Positions 24,092 to 36,044 of a DNA stretch of 64,000 bases are shown piece by piece. Source of the DNA: Gnetum montanum (Eukaryota > Streptophyta > Gnetopsida > Gnetales > Gnetaceae); contig MNCI01036287.1 of NCBI GenBank assembly GCA_015680685.1, forward strand, positions 391,378 to 455,377. Direction: 5' to 3'. Position 1 is the stretch's first letter; the number at the start of each line of letters is the position of its first letter. The notes under the pieces were generated by a model, which had not been told where the DNA came from, searched no databases, and was given only the letters and a program-made list of their open reading frames with translations. The position numbers were made by a program, and so were the translations under genes.

Positions 24092-26262
24092 TGATATTAG
24101 TGTGTTAGCAAGAGAGATTATTACTTAATATGAAATTCAAGGGATTTCACAATGGATAAAGAAAGAAGTAAGAAGAATGGACACTACAAAGCTTTAGTCA
24201 AAGAAAGTTAAGTCTAGAAGAAATTTATGAAGGAATAGAAGATGAGAAGAAATTGAATGAAGATATGATGAAGATTAATTTTGATAATAATGGTGAGCCT
24301 ATACGAAGACCTAGAAGAGTAAGATCTACATTAAGAAGATAAATGTTAAGTATCATCTAAAAATTAAGTTTGAAAAGATATGTATTAGGGAAGAAAATGT
24401 TTCAAAATAATTGTAAATTAAAATTGTTGTTGGAACCATAATTATGTTAAGAGAAAGTTAAACATAATTAAAACCAAATGAAGGCAATATAAGAATTACC
24501 AAAGTACCAATTAGAATATGCAGAAGTTAGAAACTATGACTTGCAATCATTGACATTAATTTGCACCATTTTCCTACTTGATGAGGCACACATCAAGAAA
24601 GAAGTCGTAGTTGTTCAAGTTGTAGAGAGGAAAATCTATTACAAAAAACTAAAGCATTAAGATGGATGGATCTATCTATTAGTACTTTCTTTCTAAGATA
24701 AGTAAGTTGGTACCACATGTTGAATAGAATTTGATGAGAAGTATAATAAAAAGGTAGCTAAATTTAGATTAATCATTAAGATGAGAACCTAATTTTAAGA
24801 TAACTTATCTCAAGGTTTTAATAGCTGATCTTGGAACTCAACATCCTAAGCATCAAAAGATAATTCCTAGTCACAGTTCCATTTTAGACTAAGTTTTGGT
24901 ATGAATTCCAAGACAAGGGGCAAAGGGTCCACCATAAACCACAAGCACTGTCTCTAATTCCATAGTTTGAGAAAGGGTAAGATATGTAACATATGAAAAG
25001 ATTAGCTTAATCTTCTTGTCTTTGAGAAATCATAGTAGCTATGAAATGTTTAGGGATAAAGAATATGAAAATATGCTGGAAGGAGTAATTGAGTCTCAAA
25101 ACCTAGGTTTGAATACCATCCCTTGTTAATAGATTACAAAGGGTAAGCCACTCATGCTAAATATAGAAGGAACAAAATACAAGATAAGATAATTATCCTA
25201 CATTTTACTTGAAATGGGATGAAAAATATCATATAATAAGATTTCAGAACATCAATAGTGAAATACAAAATGATGTGATCATACATGAATGAGAATTTTT
25301 CCATTTAAGTGATGGGTCTATCTTGACTTTGAAAGAATTTGAGAATGCCCTTACTAGAAGTGTAGAGACCTATATCAAGGTTGTATAGTTTCTTATGATG
25401 GTTGCATAGCAAAAATGAAAAACCCCTACAAAGGAAGTTCAATCATGTACATCACTCATGAATCATTTAATACATATTATTGGCTTGAATTTCAAGGAAA
25501 ATAGTCAATATTAAGAAATCATCATAATAATTAGTTCTAAACATCGTAAGGTTGAATCCTAGGATAAACAAAAGCAAAATCAGATATTATGAATAAACGT
25601 ATTTGATGAAGAAAGTAAATTTGTCAAAGTTATAGGTAAGAAGATGAAATCATAACTAGGATTTTAAGATATAGATGAAAAATAAAAATTGATGTAGTCC
25701 ATTAGAAAAAAAGATTAAGTTTCATGTTTCCAAATTCATGGGTAAAGGAGAGAAAGAAAGCTTACCATTTGCAGATAGAAGGAAAATTTATGACCATCCA
25801 TGAATTTATAAACATGAAAGATTAAGTCAAGAAACTAATGCTTTAAGGAGACTGTTAGAGTATACTCCTAAGTTAAGGTGCAATAATTAGTTTCTTAACT
25901 TAATCTATTAGTAATTATGAATGTTCATGATGGTTTAGTAAAGAGTTGCAACTTTGTATGAAGGATAAAAAATGCAAGTTATCATCTCATACCATATGGA
26001 AAATAACATTGAATAAAAAGGAACAATAATAAAAACAACAATGAAGAAGAAAAAAATAGGAAAAATGATGGAAGAAATGTACTATGTTAAAGGAGTGAGT
26101 AGGAGCATGCAACAATGTTAGAAGATGTCATATAGTACAAAATTTGTTATGATCTATAGATTTGTAATGACTACCTAAGAAACCAAAAGGATAACAAGTA
26201 ATTAATAAGAGGAAGAAGTGAAGTAGAATCTAATTTTTTAAATAGGAAAAGAGCATCCAAGG
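24092..26262. other. Interior of the small Copia-like element, no gene seen
   Basis: A-rich, stop-rich sequence in all frames. No zinc knuckle, protease, integrase or RT motif was found. It is either fully decayed or never coding. Confidence 0.6.
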
Positions 26263-27023
26263 TGAACCATTTGTAATCTGGTCTAGTTTCCTAAATAGGA
26301 AGAAAAGACCATCTAGAAGGGTATAATGGAGTAAGACTACGAATGAGGTAGTAGTACATAATAGGCCAAGTTATGGATCATTGAAGAAGTTCATGAGGAC
26401 CTAGCCCACATAAGACTAACCAATTAGGAAATTCCTAGAAGACCTATCATGAGTAACACGTAAAGGTAGATATCAGAAGGATGTAGTTATAGAAGAAGAT
26501 ACAAATAAGAAGAAGAAAAATATATTATGTAGAAGGAAGGATAATAAATCAAGTCCAAGTATAGAATTTTATAATAAATTGAGTTATAAATAATAGTCAT
26601 AAGTATATTATCTTACAATGGAGAAGTGAATATAAACCAAAAGAAAATGCACCACCATAGAGAGTGATGTCACCAAAACATAGGAAACTCTTAGCAAGGT
26701 AGAACTTGGAGTTACATCAAGTCCAAATATGATGTTATGAATTACTAGGATATGAAATGAGTACCAAGTGATGGAATCAATACAACATAGCTCTGTTCAT
26801 TATAAGAGGATTTATAAGTAGTTGAGTCAGTAAGACTTATGATACTTAGAACTGCCAAGAATTACAAAGAGTAGTAACCATTACAAAGAGAGTTACAATC
26901 TTAATTTTCATAATATTCATAATATTGTTAGCTGTAAAAGTGGATCTTCTTGTAAAAGATCCTAAAGCACCAATGTTGTATTAGGAACATAACAAAATGT
27001 AAACATATAACCAAAATCCAACA
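26263..27023 (+). repeat. Right LTR of the small Copia-like element
   Basis: It starts TGAACCATT and ends CCAAAATCCAACA. It is the partner of 23,316-24,091. Confidence 0.75.
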
Positions 27024-28059
27024 CCTTGACTCTTACTAGGAATTTTTGAATACATTTGGTTAGCACTCTAATTTTAGGATCTTCATCAATATCTTAAGCT
27101 GAGCTAGTTATCATCTCAATAGAATTTTCATTCTTAGTTGTTTCCAATGTTTTCTCACTAGTGATGGTAAAATTTATGTTCAACATCAACATCATTATCA
27201 ATGTCACTTGTTCTTAAGATTCAAAATCATTATTGTTAACATCATCCTTAACTTCAACAATAGTTGCATCTACTTATGTTGATGTTCCAAGTAACTATCC
27301 TATGTTATTAATGTTATTGTTAGTATTTAGCATGATTCCATCTTTAATGATCCAAGTGATTTTACATCATCTATGTTAACATCACCATTAGTTGCATTGT
27401 CAAAGTTAGCAATCATCATGAATCCAACTTGCCATAACTAGTACCAAAATGTCTGGGATTCCTTCAAGCTCTAAATACTTAGCTCTCTTTCTTATTTAAG
27501 GGACTTTTCTAGAAGAAATGAATAATTTTCTTTGCTTTAAATGTTTTCTTTTAACATCACTTGGGAGCAAGTGTTTTCATTAGTGATCTTTTGCCAAACT
27601 TCATTAGATCTATGATTTTTCTTTATGTTGGACATTTGAGAATCACAAAACCTTTATGGCTAATGATGTAGGTGATGACTAGTGTTAGTGTTAATGTCAT
27701 CCTCTAAGCCAAGTTTGACATCATTTCACTAAGGGATATTATTTTCTTAGCATCATCTCTAATGTAGGTTTTAGCTTTAGAGTTGCTCATCATAGTTTAG
27801 ACCATTTCATCAATCATAAGCATCCTCATCATTTTCATTGTTCTTTAGAGTAAATCAAAGCATTTTCATGTTGTTTACTTGTACTTATTATTTCTCATAG
27901 AGTCATTCCCTAGGCTACTATTCCTCTTCCAATAGGACTTATTATAACAAACCTCAAAATTTTTAGTTATTTATTATAAAAGAAAGATGGAATCAACTTC
28001 TTCACTTAGCTTAATCCTTATGCCATCTCCTTTCATTTTGTAACAAACTAGTAATGAAC
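27024..28059. other. AT-rich sequence, no gene seen
   Basis: The stretch is rich in CATCAT/ATCATT on the plus strand with no open frame of note. No repeat partner was seen in the window. Confidence 0.5.
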
Positions 28060-28960
28060 CATATATTAGTTGACTCTATTAATGCATTAGTAGAGACATT
28101 GCTACATTGAGGCTTTGGTAGGTAAATACGTCAATGTTAACGTAATGGTATCAATTTTTTATATAAATGCATCACCAAATATATTTAAGCTATCATTTGG
28201 TTAATTAGTATAGAAAATCTCTTACAATTTTCTCTTTTAGAGTTAGAATAATCAACGAGTGCTTGTAAAGTAAATGAAAATTAATTGATAGAATTTTATT
28301 TTTGAGTGATCATGTATCTGAATATATTTTCATAAATGACAATAAGATCAAGATTGATTTACTTTTATTGTAGCTCTGACATAGTTTAATGTTGTCATCA
28401 GTGTAATTTAATTTTCTTGTTCATTTACTCTCAACACACTTAGTTAATAATTTATAATGAAATAAATATCAAATATGTAAAATGAGTAGGAAAAACTTTA
28501 ATCATAAATACATCATTTTTGGTAATCCTAGTAGTGTTACTAGTTAGTATGCCCAGTAGTGGAACACTTGGTAACATAGCAACATTAGCAATTTAGGATG
28601 TGTATGATAAGTTGGGATAGAGGAACCTAGAATGTAACTTTATGTTACATGATTGTTCAGTTGCATCCATGCTCATGGTAGCATTGATGAGAGTTGGACT
28701 AGAAGCAATCAATTTTAATTACAATATAGTTGATAGAATGTCTAGGCCATATTAGCTTACTTAAGCCTAACTTTATGAGGATTATCTTATGGAAGCTCAT
28801 CATGAAGTAGCAAAGGGAAAGGGGACTACTAATTCTCTAACATCATAGTTAAAAAAGGAAAATACATATTATCATTGAGTTAAATTGAACTGCCAAAATA
28901 TATTTTTCCTAAATGTAGATGACATGACAATCCATGGTTACATTTAGCCTTGGCACAACC
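28060..28960 (+). repeat. Remnant of an element C-like LTR and gag start
   Basis: 28,100-28,600 shows patchy resemblance to the element C 3' LTR: a TATATAAATGC TATA region near 28,160, then the ACTTGGTAAC and TAGGATGTGTATG blocks near 28,570-28,600. 28,760-28,830 resembles the start of element C gag (GAGGATTATCTTATGGAAGC against 11,520-11,600). It is heavily decayed and its ends were not found. Confidence 0.45.
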
Positions 28961-29252
28961 AAAGAAAGGGGATAATATGATCCAATACCATCATCATTTC
29001 CTAACCTACTATAACCTTTTTTAATGTAATTATGTAAGAATCCTTTTCATATTCATGTTAATAATACTTGCATCCATCATTTTGTATATCTATACCTAAT
29101 GATTCATTCATTGTTGCTACTTTCTCCTTACTCTTTTCTTTTCATTTTTTCTTATCCAAGCTACTTCTTTATTATACTATCTTAACAAGCTATTTATTAT
29201 TTTTAATTAGCTTTGAGATATTGGAAAATTTTATGGACCTGCTGATTTAGGT

Positions 29253-30298
29253 ATGTCAAAAAGTTAAGAAAAATGGAAGACAAGTTTGTTTGTATGTGTG
29301 TGTAGCTTTTGTGCTTGTAGGACCAGAGCTTGGAAGACCAAGGTTATGGATAAGAAATGAAGGATTCATCATGCAAAGGAAGATGAAGAAAGATGTCACT
29401 GGGAAGTAGAAGACATCTTGTAGAAGTAGAGTGAACTTAGAGAAAGACGTCTTCAGAAACAACAAGACATCTTTCATGAGGTAAAGACATCTTTATGGAA
29501 TGTAGACCAAGTTCAAAAAGAAGTCTTCCAAAAGATAAAGACATCTTCAAGTATGGAGACTTCAGAAAGACATTTTTCAGGAGAGAAAGACACATTCCTA
29601 GTATTGAAGAAAAATTTATAGAGACATCTCAAACATGAGGAAGATGTCTCCCATGACCATTATTGACCATCATCTAGCCATTGCATGAGTTTCAAGATGG
29701 ATTTAGAAGCATGATAGTTATAAGAAAACTTGATGAGCATTGGAAAAGATGTAAGCCTTATTGTATTCATTATACAATCATTTGTAATCATTGAATTCTC
29801 TATTGCTCATCATTGTATTATCATTTTGGCATTGTAAAATGTGCTATACATAATTGTACAAGGATAAGGAAACTAATTTGTAATTCTCCCTTGTAATTAT
29901 TATTATTGTTACCCTATGGGGTTGATGTACTTGAGCTTGTTGGGATCTTGTGGGATTGAGTTGTTGGTGCTATGGTACAATACTCCAGTGCATAGCTCAA
30001 GATTGTAAAGGTAGTGGAAGCCTTGGAACTACATTTCCAAGCATGATGGAACCTTGCTAGGTTAAGTGATTGGTGCTACGGTACAACACTCTAGAGTGGG
30101 ACTTGAAGACTATATAGGGTGTGAATCCTTCAATCATATTTTGAAAGCAACAAAGTTTGGAAGTATGCTTGCGATCTTCCCTTTGAGTGTGGACTACCAA
30201 AGTTGGGGAACCAAGTAAATTCATATGTATGCTATGTTTCATAAAGGTTCAATTTGGGAAACTTATTCATCCTCCCCTTCTAAGTTCAATGATCCACA
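29253..30298 (+). repeat. 5' LTR of Copia element E
   Basis: The 3' boundary is fixed by the primer site two bases downstream; the last 180 bp match 57,236-57,416. The 5' boundary (TGTCAAAAAG) is my best guess. The region 29,387-29,652 carries at least ten copies of a palindrome close to AAGACGTCTT. Confidence 0.65.
29387..29652. promoter_or_regulatory. AAGACGTCTT palindrome array in the Copia LTR
   Basis: One exact AAGACGTCTT lies at 29,444-29,453. AAGACATCTT occurs at 29,410, 29,464, 29,484 and 29,538, and further variants at about 29,387, 29,520, 29,568, 29,625 and 29,641. The common variant differs only by CpG to CpA, so AAGACGTCTT is probably ancestral. Confidence 0.75.
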
Positions 30299-30300
30299 AG

Positions 30301-30313
30301 TGGTATCAGAGCC
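30301..30313 (+). other. Copia primer binding site
   Basis: TGGTATCAGAGCC matches the complement of the plant initiator-Met tRNA 3' end, the usual Copia primer. Confidence 0.9.
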
Positions 30314-30341
30314 TAGTACTCTTACTCTCTTCAAGAGTGAA

Positions 30342-30432
30342 CATGGAAGGGGCAATTAGCATTAGATAGAGTCTAATGGTCATCATCAACTGGTGCATTT
30401 AGTTCATTTATTACCTCTTTTATCAAGGTAAG
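30342..30432 (+). pseudogene. gag: Start of Copia element E gag
   Basis: An ATG follows the primer site by about 28 bases, giving a short decayed frame with stops. It is cut at 30,432 by Tat-A A2; the downstream gag part resumes at 49,592. Confidence 0.45.
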
Positions 30433-32361
30433 TGTAGCGACCAAAAACGTTGGTGGCTGGAAAACATCGAGAGGTCATCAATCAAACAATCTTAACCTTG
30501 GATCCACACGAGGGCCATGCTGGATAACATAGAAACGGGGTGCCTTGAACGGTCTGGTCAATCAGACAGGGACTTAGTCAATGTCACTAAACCTTATGTA
30601 AATGTTTGATATAGAAACAATGTTTGTAGCGTAAAATAAAAATTGTTAAATGCGAGGAAGCAAAAATGATGTAGAATGCAATGATAAGCAGGAAAATAAA
30701 GCAAACTAGAGTTAAGAAATGCACTGCTTCAAGATTATAGCTTTACTTTTTCAAGATGGATACAATTGGTTGCAGAATAGTGGGAAGCACAGAGATCCCA
30801 AAAGTAACCAGGACGTTCAAAGCAAGCCAACTATGTGCATGAACATGAACTTAAGGGCCAATAATGCAAAATGCTACAAAGCCAACTTGTCGATTTTGTT
30901 AAAAAATTGCTAAAGTTTGTCAACCAAAGTTTGCCAACATTTGCCAACCAAATTGCCAATGTTTGCCAACAAAATTGCTAAAAGCCAAAAATTTTTTGCC
31001 AAACACCGAGATTGCCAACTTGCCAACTTGCCAACCCTTTGAATTGCCAATTTTCTGAATTGCTAATAGATTTTTTAATCAATTTGCCAACCCTTGGAGA
31101 ATTTATTATTGGGGTATTTATAGGGCTAAGAGCATGTGAGAGATGTAGTTTAGATGCCACGTGTCCTAGACCCATGAGATGCTGACATGGCCATACTACA
31201 TGAACATGCAAAGCTGGTCGTGAACCTGTCACGCTGCAATTATGCTGTCAAAACTAGAGATGCTAGAATAAAATATGCCAAAAATGCAAATGAAGAATGA
31301 GGCACATTGACGTAGTGTAGCTACCTGCTACATTGTGCTATGCTATGGAGCATAGCATGTTGGCGTAGCATAGCTACCTACTATTTTGTGCTATGCTATG
31401 GAGCGTAGCATGTTGGCATAGTGTAGTGGCCTGCTACGCTGTGCTATGCTAAGTAGCATAGCATAGCGTAGCCACCAGTTCAAAGAAGAAATTTGCATTG
31501 GAGTTAATTGCATGTGATGAAAGCCTTTGAAGTGTTTTGGCTGGTTCTGCATGTTTGCTATGTTATGCTACACTACGTAGCATAGCATAGCGTAGTAGCT
31601 GGCTTTAACTACGATTTGCATTTGAGTTGTAGACGTTTGTTTGAAGATCATGCTGATAATCTGCAACCTTTGGTCTTTGTGATGTGAAGCTTTTGAACTT
31701 GCTGATCCTGCATTTTGAGATGCCTTTTGTCATTCTTGCATCATTGCTACGCCATGCTATGCTATGTAGTGTAGAATCGCATAGTAGACAACATAGCCTG
31801 CTTTTTGTTTAATCTACCACTTTTCTGGTAAGAGGAGCTTTGCTGAAGGACTTGAAGTTGAATAAGACAATTGGTTTTGATGGCTAGAGTGCTTGCTAAG
31901 TGCAATTGGAATCACTAGGTAAGTTTGGCCTTCTTGTTTTGCCTTTGCTACACTATGCTACGCTACATAGCATAGCATAGTGTATCACTTCGTCTTGCAA
32001 CAATTTGGTTACCTGAGCAATTATCTTCTGAGGCCTACTACGCTACATAGCATAGCGTAGCGTATCAGACTTCTTGACTAGAAAACTTGCGGAACTATTT
32101 CATGCATCCTAAGCACCATCGACAACCTCCATGGATGGTTTCTGAGTAGACTATCAGTTAGATGAATGGTTCAGATGGGAAGGCTAGAGAGTCCGGTGGG
32201 CCTATCAACACTGGAAGTAGAAAATTTTCCGAACTGGAAAATCTAAGCTCAGAGCATCCATTTCCTGCCAAACTGCCATGACACTGCACTTGTGGAAATC
32301 CTCTACTTGAATTCCAAGAACCCAGTGAAGCAAGAATGCCTTGAAATTTTAGGGTGTTTCA
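30433..32361 (-). repeat. 3' LTR of Tat-A A2
   Basis: It runs from TGTAGCGACC to GGTGTTTCA, 1,929 bp, and aligns from end to end with 47,704-49,591. A minus-strand TATA lies at 31,115-31,122. TTGCCAA heptamers are clustered at 30,900-31,090. Five TGCTACGCTA-type hairpins lie between 31,310 and 32,070. Confidence 0.9.
31115..31122 (-). promoter_or_regulatory. TATA box of Tat-A 3' LTR
   Basis: The minus strand reads CCCTATAAATACC. The same site is conserved in the other two Tat-A LTRs (9,742-9,749 and near 48,365). It divides the hairpin-rich U3 from the TTGCCAA-rich downstream part. Confidence 0.75.
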
Positions 32362-32376
32362 TTGGCCCCTCTTTGT
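32362..32376 (-). other. Polypurine tract of Tat-A A2
   Basis: The minus strand reads ACAAAGAGGGGCCAA directly before the 3' LTR terminus TGAAACACC. This is the expected site for plus-strand priming. Confidence 0.75.
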
Positions 32377-32799
32377 CAACATCTGGAGGATGGACTCGAG
32401 AGACACCGACAAAGAATAGAAAACACCACGAAAGAGAAAACACTACATCACTCTTCGGTGATCGCCAAGATATCACTTAGCTATGCTTGAGAGTGTTGCA
32501 CTGGCTATGCGGAGAAAATGGAAAGGTTAAGCAGGGGGAAGGAAGTTCAGAAAAATGAAAAAGATGAAACTTAGTAGGATCCCTCATTAGAATGCTTATG
32601 AGGGAGTTGTTTGTGAGGTCATATTTACTTTTGCTAACCTTTGACCTCTCGTTGAAATGCTTAGAGAGGGAAATTGCGAAATAGCCTTCGTGCCATTTGT
32701 TTTAGGCATGTTGTTATTGTTTTTGCAAGCTTTTGCTCTTTTATGCTTTTTCTTTTGCTGTTTTGCCATTTACATTTGCAAACAACCTTTTTGTTGTAG
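32377..32799. other. Non-coding stretch between 3' LTR and a possible plus-strand exon
   Basis: No supported gene. Its right end is T-rich and finishes TTTTTGTTGTAG, which looks like a plant splice acceptor on the plus strand. Confidence 0.45.
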
Positions 32800-33340
32800 G
32801 ACGGGTGTTTCTTTCCCCGGATGAGTTGTGTTACATCCACATGGGGCTCTAACCTATCTATAGATGCTTCCCATGCGGTGAGCTGTGTTACGCGTGTGAT
32901 GGACTTTGCTATTGAGCATATGGGAGGACTTTATAGGTATCAAGAAAAGTGTGTAAAAGATGTGAGAGAGTGGAATGCGAGTGTAAGGAATAAGGTAAAG
33001 GGGTTTAAGGGGGAGGACATGATGTGCATTCTGAAGTAGCCAAGGTTATCAAGATGACCACCTTGTAACGAAGCAGTGTCCTGCTGCCATGGCATAATGC
33101 ACCTTTGACCAATGTCCCTCTAGTCCGCACCTTGGAAACACAATAGAAAGCAAACTAGGAGAAACAACCATGATGCAAAATGAAGACACAGTTCTTGCTT
33201 GCTGTGGACACTGCTGGAGTTTTAGACATTGTTGCTGAGGCATGCGATGTCCAAACTAGGAAGTCCAGTAGCAGCCTTGGTAGCATCAGTATGGAGGAGT
33301 TGGCACCAAGGAGGCTAGGAGTTACTATGAATGAAAATAC
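32800..33340 (+). pseudogene. Possible second antisense gene fragment in Tat-A A2
   Basis: After the acceptor-like site, an open frame of 72 codons (32,821-33,039) and a further open stretch near 33,215-33,327 have protein-like composition. I do not recognise the product. Position, between integrase and 3' LTR and on the opposite strand, is where Tat elements such as Grande are known to carry an antisense ORF. It could also be a 3' or 5' exon of an unrelated capture, or chance. Confidence 0.35.
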
Positions 33341-33755
33341 TTAGGAATCCCTACCGAAGGTAAACATCATGCAGTCCAACCGTGAGATGGGCCACCCAAT
33401 AGCTGAACGTCTTTCAGGCTTGGACGATAGCGGGGGCTGGAGGATAACAATATTGTGGTTGGGCCACAATACTGCTAGAACTCTAGCAGTAGGTGTTGAC
33501 CAAGGAAGCAACTGCCAGGGCAAAGGGCCATGGTGGCGGTAGCTCTAGAGATGTAGCAAGATGTCATAAGAAATCTCCAAAGGATCATCAAGATGCTAGG
33601 AGTAATGGTATTGCATATATTCTATAGGGTGTTTCCTTGGCATCATGAACTACATTCTAGAACTGCAACGTCCCACCCCATGTTGGCACTGTGCACACTC
33701 ACTTGCTTGATGAGTCATGATGCATGCTAGGGACATATTGCGAACCTAGTTTAAG
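33341..33755. other. No gene seen between possible antisense exon and repeat cluster
   Basis: The frames carry frequent stops. The last part, from about 33,735, grades into the tandem repeats. Confidence 0.4.
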
Positions 33756-34142
33756 GTTCTGGTAGATCATGATGTGCTAGTTTAAGGTCCCAGCAGACTG
33801 TGGTGTGCTAGTTTAAGGCCCTAGCAGATCGCTGTGCTAGTTTAGAGTCCTAGCAGACTGCTGTGCTAGTTTATCATCATAGCGGATGGTGGATAAGCTA
33901 GTTTATGGTCCCAGTAGACCGCTTGTGCTAGTTTAGCATCTCGATGGATGGTCTATGCCAGTTTATAGTCATAGCGGACTATCTATGCTAGTTTTACATT
34001 GCGGTAGATGATCTATGCCAGTTTATAGTCATCGCGGAATATTTATGCTAGTTTTACATCGTGGCAGATGTGCTTTGCTAGTTTTACATTGTAGTGGATG
34101 TGTGCTCACCTTTGCTAGTTTTACGTTGTAGTGGACGTTGGC
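33756..34142. repeat. Short tandem repeats (GCTAGTTT units), integrase side, Tat-A A2
   Basis: About eleven units of 28-38 bp begin GCTAGTTTA or GCCAGTTTATAG. They continue with a short inverted repeat such as GGTCCCAGCAGACTG or GGTCCCAGTAGACCG. They lie just past the 3' end of integrase (in element sense). The lead GCTAGTTT is shared with clusters at 37,745-38,040 and 43,170-43,375. Confidence 0.8.
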
Positions 34143-34149
34143 TTATTTG

Positions 34150-35217
34150 CTTCATGCATCAGATGTAGTCCATCTTGAGATATGAGTGATTCACCAGATT
34201 TGCAAACTCATGGCCGCCCATATTTGCTAGGTTGAAGGCCCCATTCCCAAAGGCTTTTGTGACCATGTATGGACCTTCCTAGTTTTCTAAGAATTTTTTC
34301 ATATGCTTGCATATAGCCTTGAGAATGAGGTCTCCCTCCTGTATTGGCTATTGATGTGGATTTGCATGATGTTTTTGCCACTGCTTGTTTTGATAATGCT
34401 CTATGCGACTTAGCATCTATGCATGCTCCTCCTCAATTGAGTCAAGGTCGATGATCCTCGACTCATTGTTCTGGGCTTTGCTCATGAAATTCGATAGGAT
34501 TATTTGGAGTGATGGTACCTACAACTTAAGAGGTAACACTACTTCAGATCCATAAACAAGACTATAAGGTGTCTTACCTATCGTAGTCCTGCATGTCATC
34601 CTGTAAGCCCACAACACGTAGAGGATTTGCTCATGCCATTGCCTCTTGCTATTGTTAAGCATTTTCTTCAGCAAGTTGATGATGGACTTATTTGTAGCCT
34701 CTTCTTATCCATTGGCCTATGGGTAGTATGGCAAGGAGAAATATTATCTGATGCCAAGATTGCTGCAAAAGGTTTGGGTTTCTGCACTACCAAACTATGG
34801 CCCATTGTCAGTCACAATAGTCATGGGAAGCCCAAACCTTGTCACGATATTATCCAAGATGAAGTGACAAACCTGCTGAGATGTAGTCTTCCTTAGGGGG
34901 ATAGCCTCCATCCACTTGGTAAAATACTTAGTGCTGGTGATGATGAAGCTATGCCCTACGGAAGACTTAGATGTGATAGGTCCTACGATGTCTAGTTCCC
35001 ATCACTGGAAAGACCACGTGATCTATGTTGGATGTAATTCTGTAGGTGAAACATGTATGAGATTTGCATATCTTTGGCATGTATCACACATCTTGACTTT
35101 GGCCAGGCAATCGCACTCCATGTGAGGCCAATAGTATCCTAGATGTCTGATTTTTGTAGCCATAGCCCTAGGTGCTATGTGTCCACCACATAGTCCCTCG
35201 TCTACTTCACTAATCAC
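34150..35217 (-). pseudogene. int: Integrase of Tat-A A2
   Basis: This would insert the cDNA into the genome. The N-terminal zinc finger (35,217-35,023) keeps CDTCQR and the GYYWP block, but the first His of HHCC reads Asp (EVDEG). The core has the first Asp in WELDIVGP (near 34,995), the second in VTDNG (near 34,820), and the Glu region in EEATNKSI (near 34,690), followed by WAYR and TPYSLVYG. A C-terminal part runs to about 34,150. Several nonsense codons interrupt it, and it is in a different frame from the upstream RNase H. Confidence 0.8.
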
Positions 35218-35370
35218 CTTCTACACTTGCTCCTCATTTATGCATGCTAGTAATATCCCGTCATAAGAGCATTTTCACAGGGCGTTATCTCCAATAAGCA
35301 CATATTGCCAAGCACGCTTGTGAATCGTATCTCTCTAAGTAGAAGTCAATCCACTTGGGGACTCGCCATA

Positions 35371-35955
35371 TTACACGTAGGCTTTAATGTTGGCATACCA
35401 CTCCTGGGTATCTGTAGCACTAACAGAGGTTATGTGTATTTTCTGAGTGATAGGCTTCGCACACTCAATAATCGAGGTTGGAAAACTTGTGAACAAGTGT
35501 GGTGGCATGTTTAATGCTAGGGTGGCTAGTGCATCTACTATGGAATTTTTGTTGCGTGGCACATGTTGTACATTCGTTGTTGCAAACTGTTTGAGTAGGT
35601 TTTTTGCTAAATTGTAGTAGGGATGCAGGTGTAGACCTTGGTGATTTGATTCACAACTAGTTGTGAATCTCTGCGAATTGCCAGGTGTTGTATGCTTAAT
35701 GCTTGGGCTACTAAGAGGCCCCTGAGTAACCCCTCGTACTCTGCCACGTTATTTGTACAAAAGAATGCAAAATGATAAGCAAAAGGTTGCATTTCCCCAA
35801 AGGGGAACATAATGATAGTAGCTGCACTACCCTCTTACATGGTTGAGGCATCGTTGAAATGCAAAGTAGCTTCAAGATGTGACAGGATGACATTGATAAT
35901 GCTAACATGCTTGTCTAGGAATTTAGGATCTATGATCACCTGGTCATCAACGGGT
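35371..35955 (-). pseudogene. aRH: Second RNase H (archaeal type) of Tat-A A2
   Basis: The block TNNVAEYEGLLRGL, then AIRRDSQLVVNQI, and the distal VPRNKN...DALA motif are the signature of the extra archaeal-type RNase H in Tat elements. The FNDAST segment near 35,860 fits the first catalytic Asp region. A frameshift lies between the two halves, near 35,590. Confidence 0.8.
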
Positions 35956-36044
35956 GAGGTTGTAAGTTACGTTGCTATAGCTTGACCTTTCGTTGATGAT
36001 TAGCTCACATAATGCAAATTGAATTTTGCTGTTATTGCTTTCCA

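Larger units (their letters stand above)
23316..27023 (+). mobile_element. Small decayed Copia-like LTR element
   Basis: Two direct repeats of about 0.77 kb bracket a 2.2-kb interior. The first repeat is followed directly by TGATATTAGTG, which resembles a decayed TGGTATCAGAG initiator-Met primer site and suggests plus orientation and Copia affiliation. The interior has no recognisable gag or pol. The flanking pentamers (TAAGA and CCTTG) do not match, so the ends, the age or an intervening rearrangement are uncertain. Confidence 0.65.

Noticed and set aside
33756-34142. CRISPR-like look of regularly spaced short repeats
   Set aside because: Plant DNA, spacers are not unique sequences but variants of the unit, and no cas genes are present.
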